Source: JBQTJN01 sp052387095 | GTDB lineage: Bacteria > Pseudomonadota > Alphaproteobacteria > Micavibrionales > Micavibrionaceae | DNA: 26,133 nucleotides | Assembly: GCA_052387095.1 (NCBI GenBank) | Contig: JBQTJN010000081.1 | Coordinates: 1 to 26,133 of the forward strand | Reading direction: 5' to 3' | Part shown: positions 23,030 through 26,133 of the stretch, in pieces | Layout: every line of letters begins with the position of its first letter | How positions within the stretch are numbered: position 1 is the stretch's first letter | Notes under the pieces: generated by a model | What the model saw: only the letters and a program-made list of their open reading frames with translations | Databases searched by the model: none | Told to the model about the DNA's origin: nothing | Program-made: the position numbers and the translations under genes

Positions 23030-25750
23030 ATGACCGCCAACGCCGCTTCCCTGCCCCCTGAAACGCAGACGATCAATCTCGAAGACGAGATGCGCCAATC
23101 CTACCTCGATTACGCGATGAGCGTGATTGTGAGCCGGGCTTTGCCGGACGTACGGGACGGTCTGAAACCGGTTCACAGGCGAATTTTCTATGCCATGCGC
23201 GAGGGCGGTTACAGCTCCGACAAGGCCTATAAGAAATCCGCCAGAATCGTCGGGGATGTCATGGGTAAATACCACCCGCACGGCGATTCTGCGATTTACG
23301 AGGCTCTCGTGCGCATGGCGCAGGACTTTTCACTGCGGCTGCCGCTGATCGACGGGCAGGGCAATTTCGGCTCTATGGACGGCGATCCTCCGGCCGCGAT
23401 GCGTTACACCGAGGCGCGCCTTGCCAAGGCCGCCGAGATGCTGCTCGACGATATCGACAAGGATACGGTCGGCTTCCACCCGAACTATGATGAATCGACG
23501 GTCGAGCCTGACGTGCTGCCGGCGCGGATTCCAAATTTGCTCGTCAATGGCGCGGGCGGTATCGCTGTCGGCATGGCGACCAATATTCCGCCGCATAACC
23601 TGAACGAAGTCATCGACGCGTGCTGCGCTTACGTGGCAAACCCCGAAATTACCACCGAAGAAGTGAATGAGATCATCCCGGGGCCGGATTTCCCGACCGG
23701 CGCGCAGATTTTAGGACGCATGGGAATCCGCTCCGCCTATCACACCGGCAACGGGTCCGTCGTTATGCGCGCGAAAACCTCGTTCGAGCAGATCGGCAAG
23801 CGCGAAGCCATTATTATTCATGAAGTGCCGTACCAGGTGAATAAAGGCCGCCTATTGGAGCGTCTCGGCGAAGTCGCGCGCGAGAAGATCGTCGAGGACA
23901 TCGCCGAGATCCGCGATGAATCCGACCGTGACGGCATGCGCATCGTGATCGAGATGAAAAACGGCGCCATGGGCGACGTGGTTCTGAATCAGCTGCTCAA
24001 ACATACGACCCTGCAATCCAATTTCGCCTGCAACATGGTGGCGCTGCATAATGGCCGCCCGCAAACCATGCTGATCCGCGACATGATCAAGGCTTTTGTG
24101 AAATTCCGCGAGGAAGTCATCACGCGCCGCACGATTTTTGAGCTGGGCAAGGCGCGGGAACGCGCGCATATTTTGGCCGGTCTCGCCGTGGCAGTTGCCA
24201 ATATCGATGAAATCATTGCGCTGATCCGCAACGCGCCGGATCCGCAAAGCGCCCGCGACAGTCTGGTTGCCAAGCCGTGGCCGGCAAAGTCGATCGCGCC
24301 GTTGATCGCTTTGATCGACGACCCGGAATACATGATCGACGAGAATGATAATTACCAGATGTCCGAAGCGCAGGCGAAGGCCATTCTTGATCTGCGCCTG
24401 CATCGCCTGACCGGGCTGGAGCGCGACAAGATCGGCAATGAGCTGCGCGAAATTACCGATTCAATCGCTGAATACCTGACCATTCTCGGCAGCCGTGAAA
24501 AATTGCTTGAGTTGCTGGTGAATGAACTCATCGAGATCAAGGAAAAATTCGGCACGCCGCGCCGCACCGAAATTATGGAGGCGGAGGGCGAATTTGATAT
24601 CGAGGAGCTGATCCAGCGCGAAGACATGGTCGTGACAATTACGCATGGCGGTTACGTCAAGCGCGTGCCGCTCGATACTTACCGGGCGCAGCGCCGCGGC
24701 GGCAAGGGCCGCGCCGGCATGGCGACGAAGGACGACGATTTCCTGTCCGACATGTTCGTAGCCTCCACGCATACGCCGATCCTGTTCTTCACGAGCCGGG
24801 GGATCGTGCACAAGATGAAGGTTTACCAGGTGCCCCTAGCGACGCCGCAAAGCCGCGGCAAGGCGCTGATCAACATGCTGCCGCTGGAGAAGGACGAGAA
24901 CGTATCCGTTTATCTGCGCCTGCCGGAGAATGAAGATCTGTGGAAGGAGCTCGACATCATGTTCGCGACATCCCATGGTACCGTGCGCCGGAATAAATTG
25001 TCTGATTTTGGCAATATCCGCGCCAATGGTTTGATTGCCATGAAGCTGGGCGAAGGTGAGAAGCTGGTCTCGGTGAAAATCTGCCGCCCGGATGAAGACA
25101 TTATGCTGGCGACCAGGCTCGGGAAGGCGATCCGCTTCCCTGCCTCCGATATCCGCGTGTTTTCGGGGCGTACATCGACCGGTGTGCGGGGCATCAAACT
25201 GGGGAAGAGTGATGAAGTCATTTCCATGTCGGTGCTCAAGCATCTGGATGTGTCGCCGGAAGAGCGCGTGGCCTATTTCAAAGCCGCGAACCGCAATGAA
25301 GACGTTGTTGCCGGGTCGGCAGAAGAAGGCGCGGTTGCGAATATCCTGCTGACGCCCGTGCGCATTCAGGAGATGAAGGAAAAGGAACAGTTCCTGCTGA
25401 CCGTAACCAATAAAGGCTTCGGCAAGCGGACTTCGTCGTATGAATACCGTGTTTCGGGCCGTGGCGGGCAGGGCGTGACCAATATGTCGCTGACGGCCAG
25501 GAATGGCGGCGCGATGGTCAGCACGTTCCCTGTGACGGATAGTCACCAGATCATGCTGGTCACCGACCAGGGGCAGCTCATCCGTACGCCGGTGGAAACC
25601 GTGCGCATCACGGGCCGCGCCGCGCAGGGCGTGACGATCTTTCGTGTTGGCGAGAACGAGCAGGTTGTTTCTGTGGCGTGGCTGATCCAGGAAGAGGGGG
25701 ATGGGTCTGGGCCTGAACTTGGGGAAGAGTCTGACGATATTCCGAGCTGA
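23030..25750 (+). CDS. gyrA: DNA gyrase subunit A
   Basis: A 906-residue GyrA, the DNA-cleaving and religating subunit of gyrase. The winged-helix region holds the catalytic Tyr126 in AAMRYTEARL. The quinolone region reads HPHGDSAIYEALVRMAQ, with Ser87 and Glu91 at the E. coli 83 and 87 positions. The coiled-coil tower and C-gate follow, then the C-terminal beta-pinwheel with the GyrA box QRRGGKG that identifies gyrase rather than topoisomerase IV. An acidic tail (EEGDGSGPELGEESDDIPS) ends the protein. The ATG at 23030 has AGGA upstream and gives the usual N-terminus; the open frame extends 12 codons further. The last 208 bases are overlapped in antisense by the next gene. Confidence 0.97.
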   Translation: MTANAASLPPETQTINLEDEMRQSYLDYAMSVIVSRALPDVRDGLKPVHRRIFYAMREGGYSSDKAYKKSARIVGDVMGKYHPHGDSAIYEALVRMAQDFSLRLPLIDGQGNFGSMDGDPPAAMRYTEARLAKAAEMLLDDIDKDTVGFHPNYDESTVEPDVLPARIPNLLVNGAGGIAVGMATNIPPHNLNEVIDACCAYVANPEITTEEVNEIIPGPDFPTGAQILGRMGIRSAYHTGNGSVVMRAKTSFEQIGKREAIIIHEVPYQVNKGRLLERLGEVAREKIVEDIAEIRDESDRDGMRIVIEMKNGAMGDVVLNQLLKHTTLQSNFACNMVALHNGRPQTMLIRDMIKAFVKFREEVITRRTIFELGKARERAHILAGLAVAVANIDEIIALIRNAPDPQSARDSLVAKPWPAKSIAPLIALIDDPEYMIDENDNYQMSEAQAKAILDLRLHRLTGLERDKIGNELREITDSIAEYLTILGSREKLLELLVNELIEIKEKFGTPRRTEIMEAEGEFDIEELIQREDMVVTITHGGYVKRVPLDTYRAQRRGGKGRAGMATKDDDFLSDMFVASTHTPILFFTSRGIVHKMKVYQVPLATPQSRGKALINMLPLEKDENVSVYLRLPENEDLWKELDIMFATSHGTVRRNKLSDFGNIRANGLIAMKLGEGEKLVSVKICRPDEDIMLATRLGKAIRFPASDIRVFSGRTSTGVRGIKLGKSDEVISMSVLKHLDVSPEERVAYFKAANRNEDVVAGSAEEGAVANILLTPVRIQEMKEKEQFLLTVTNKGFGKRTSSYEYRVSGRGGQGVTNMSLTARNGGAMVSTFPVTDSHQIMLVTDQGQLIRTPVETVRITGRAAQGVTIFRVGENEQVVSVAWLIQEEGDGSGPELGEESDDIPS

Positions 25751-26133
25751 TCTTTGTAATAAGCCAGGAGTTGCCAACGGTATTTTTCATTTTGAAAAAC
25801 CTGATCATAAACAGTATGACAGGCGGAATGGAAAACCGGATTTTTTTCCAGATCTATGAATTTTTTATACACCTGATCCGTTCCTATAAGTTTTTTCCCC
25901 ATGCTCTGCAGAAAAGCGGCCTGAATTTTAATGCTGTCAAATTCCCTGATCAGATCTTCGCTTAAGTGCAGCTTCAGATTTTTTTCTGCAAAATCGAAAA
26001 TGTGGCGCATGCCCTCGAAGGGTTTGCCCTCTTGAATCTGTTTGTCGAGATCAAACCGGCAAAATAAAACCATCTCCGCAATACGCCAGGGTTCTCCCCC
26101 CTTGGTGCATCTGGGATCTTTCTTTTTGAATAG
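25543..26133 (-). CDS. Unknown protein, 5' end outside the window, 3' end antisense to gyrA
   Basis: The frame is open from the right edge to a stop at 25543, giving 196 visible residues. The first 127 look like a genuine soluble helical protein, with EPWRIAEMVLFCRFDLDKQI, HLSEDLIREFDSIKIQ and VYKKFIDLEKNPVFHSA among the segments. From about residue 128 the frame enters the gyrA coding region and turns into Ser/Pro/Arg/Thr-rich sequence typical of an antisense shadow. The natural stop therefore seems to have been lost or lies in this overlap by chance. No family is recognised. The true start is beyond 26133. The non-overlapping part is believed; the antisense tail is doubtful. Confidence 0.6.
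   Translation of the reverse strand, partial: LFKKKDPRCTKGGEPWRIAEMVLFCRFDLDKQIQEGKPFEGMRHIFDFAEKNLKLHLSEDLIREFDSIKIQAAFLQSMGKKLIGTDQVYKKFIDLEKNPVFHSACHTVYDQVFQNEKYRWQLLAYYKDQLGISSDSSPSSGPDPSPSSWISHATETTCSFSPTRKIVTPCAARPVMRTVSTGVRMSCPWSVTSMIW

Noticed and set aside
24836..25777. 313-residue minus-strand open frame across gyrA
   Set aside because: It is fully antisense to the conserved gyrA pinwheel, has His/Arg-rich shadow composition and no ribosome site or family pattern.

Overview
The window reads as a chromosomal segment of an alphaproteobacterium. The main evidence is a set of small families typical of that class: a DUF1013/TrcR-type regulator, DUF1192, DUF465, the class-typical HNH protein, ExoD and an NDUFAF5-like methyltransferase. 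An uvrA / ssb / gyrA neighbourhood and Rickettsiales-style palindromic repeats point the same way. I cannot name a genus. There is no integrase, transposase, phage gene or CRISPR array, so this is mostly core genome broken up by dispersed repeats and a few lineage-specific genes.

Layout. 1-5.2 kb: the start of a secreted protein, an antiquitin-type aldehyde dehydrogenase (lysine catabolism), a DUF465 helical protein, the TrcR-like regulator on the other strand, a DUF1192-guaC operon, and an unknown protein with a disordered Gly/Arg-rich tail. 5.2-9.5 kb: a minus-strand pair made of an unusual 874-residue methyltransferase fusion and an NDUFAF5-like methyltransferase, divergent from comF. 9.5-14.6 kb: a UbiH-family hydroxylase, cystathionine beta-lyase, a lone XRE regulator, a small serine esterase and an APC amino-acid permease. 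14.6-18.4 kb: a repeat-bearing intergenic stretch, an HNH protein, two related small membrane proteins (one only 41 residues), dsbB and exoD, tRNA-Leu(CAA), an outer-membrane-protein remnant and a Gly/Ala-rich small protein. 18.4-26.1 kb: uvrA divergent from ssb, a DUF2059 periplasmic protein, an AT-rich orphan gene, gyrA, and an unknown gene running off the right edge and overlapping gyrA in antisense.

Functional themes are DNA maintenance (uvrA, ssb, gyrA, HNH, comF), respiratory and quinone assembly (UbiH-like, NDUFAF5-like), amino-acid and purine metabolism (ALDH7, metC, permease, guaC), and the envelope (dsbB, exoD, small membrane proteins).

The most notable observations are: (1) the methyltransferase fusion, whose C-terminal two thirds may hold two degenerate Nudix-like folds; (2) a dense palindromic repeat family, one copy of which appears to be translated as the start of a secreted DUF2059 protein; (3) a 41-residue paralogue beside a 117-residue membrane protein; (4) a Gly/Ala-rich possible pore-forming peptide next to a decayed porin end; (5) a long antisense 3' overlap with gyrA. 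All calls come from reading the sequence alone; no database search was run.
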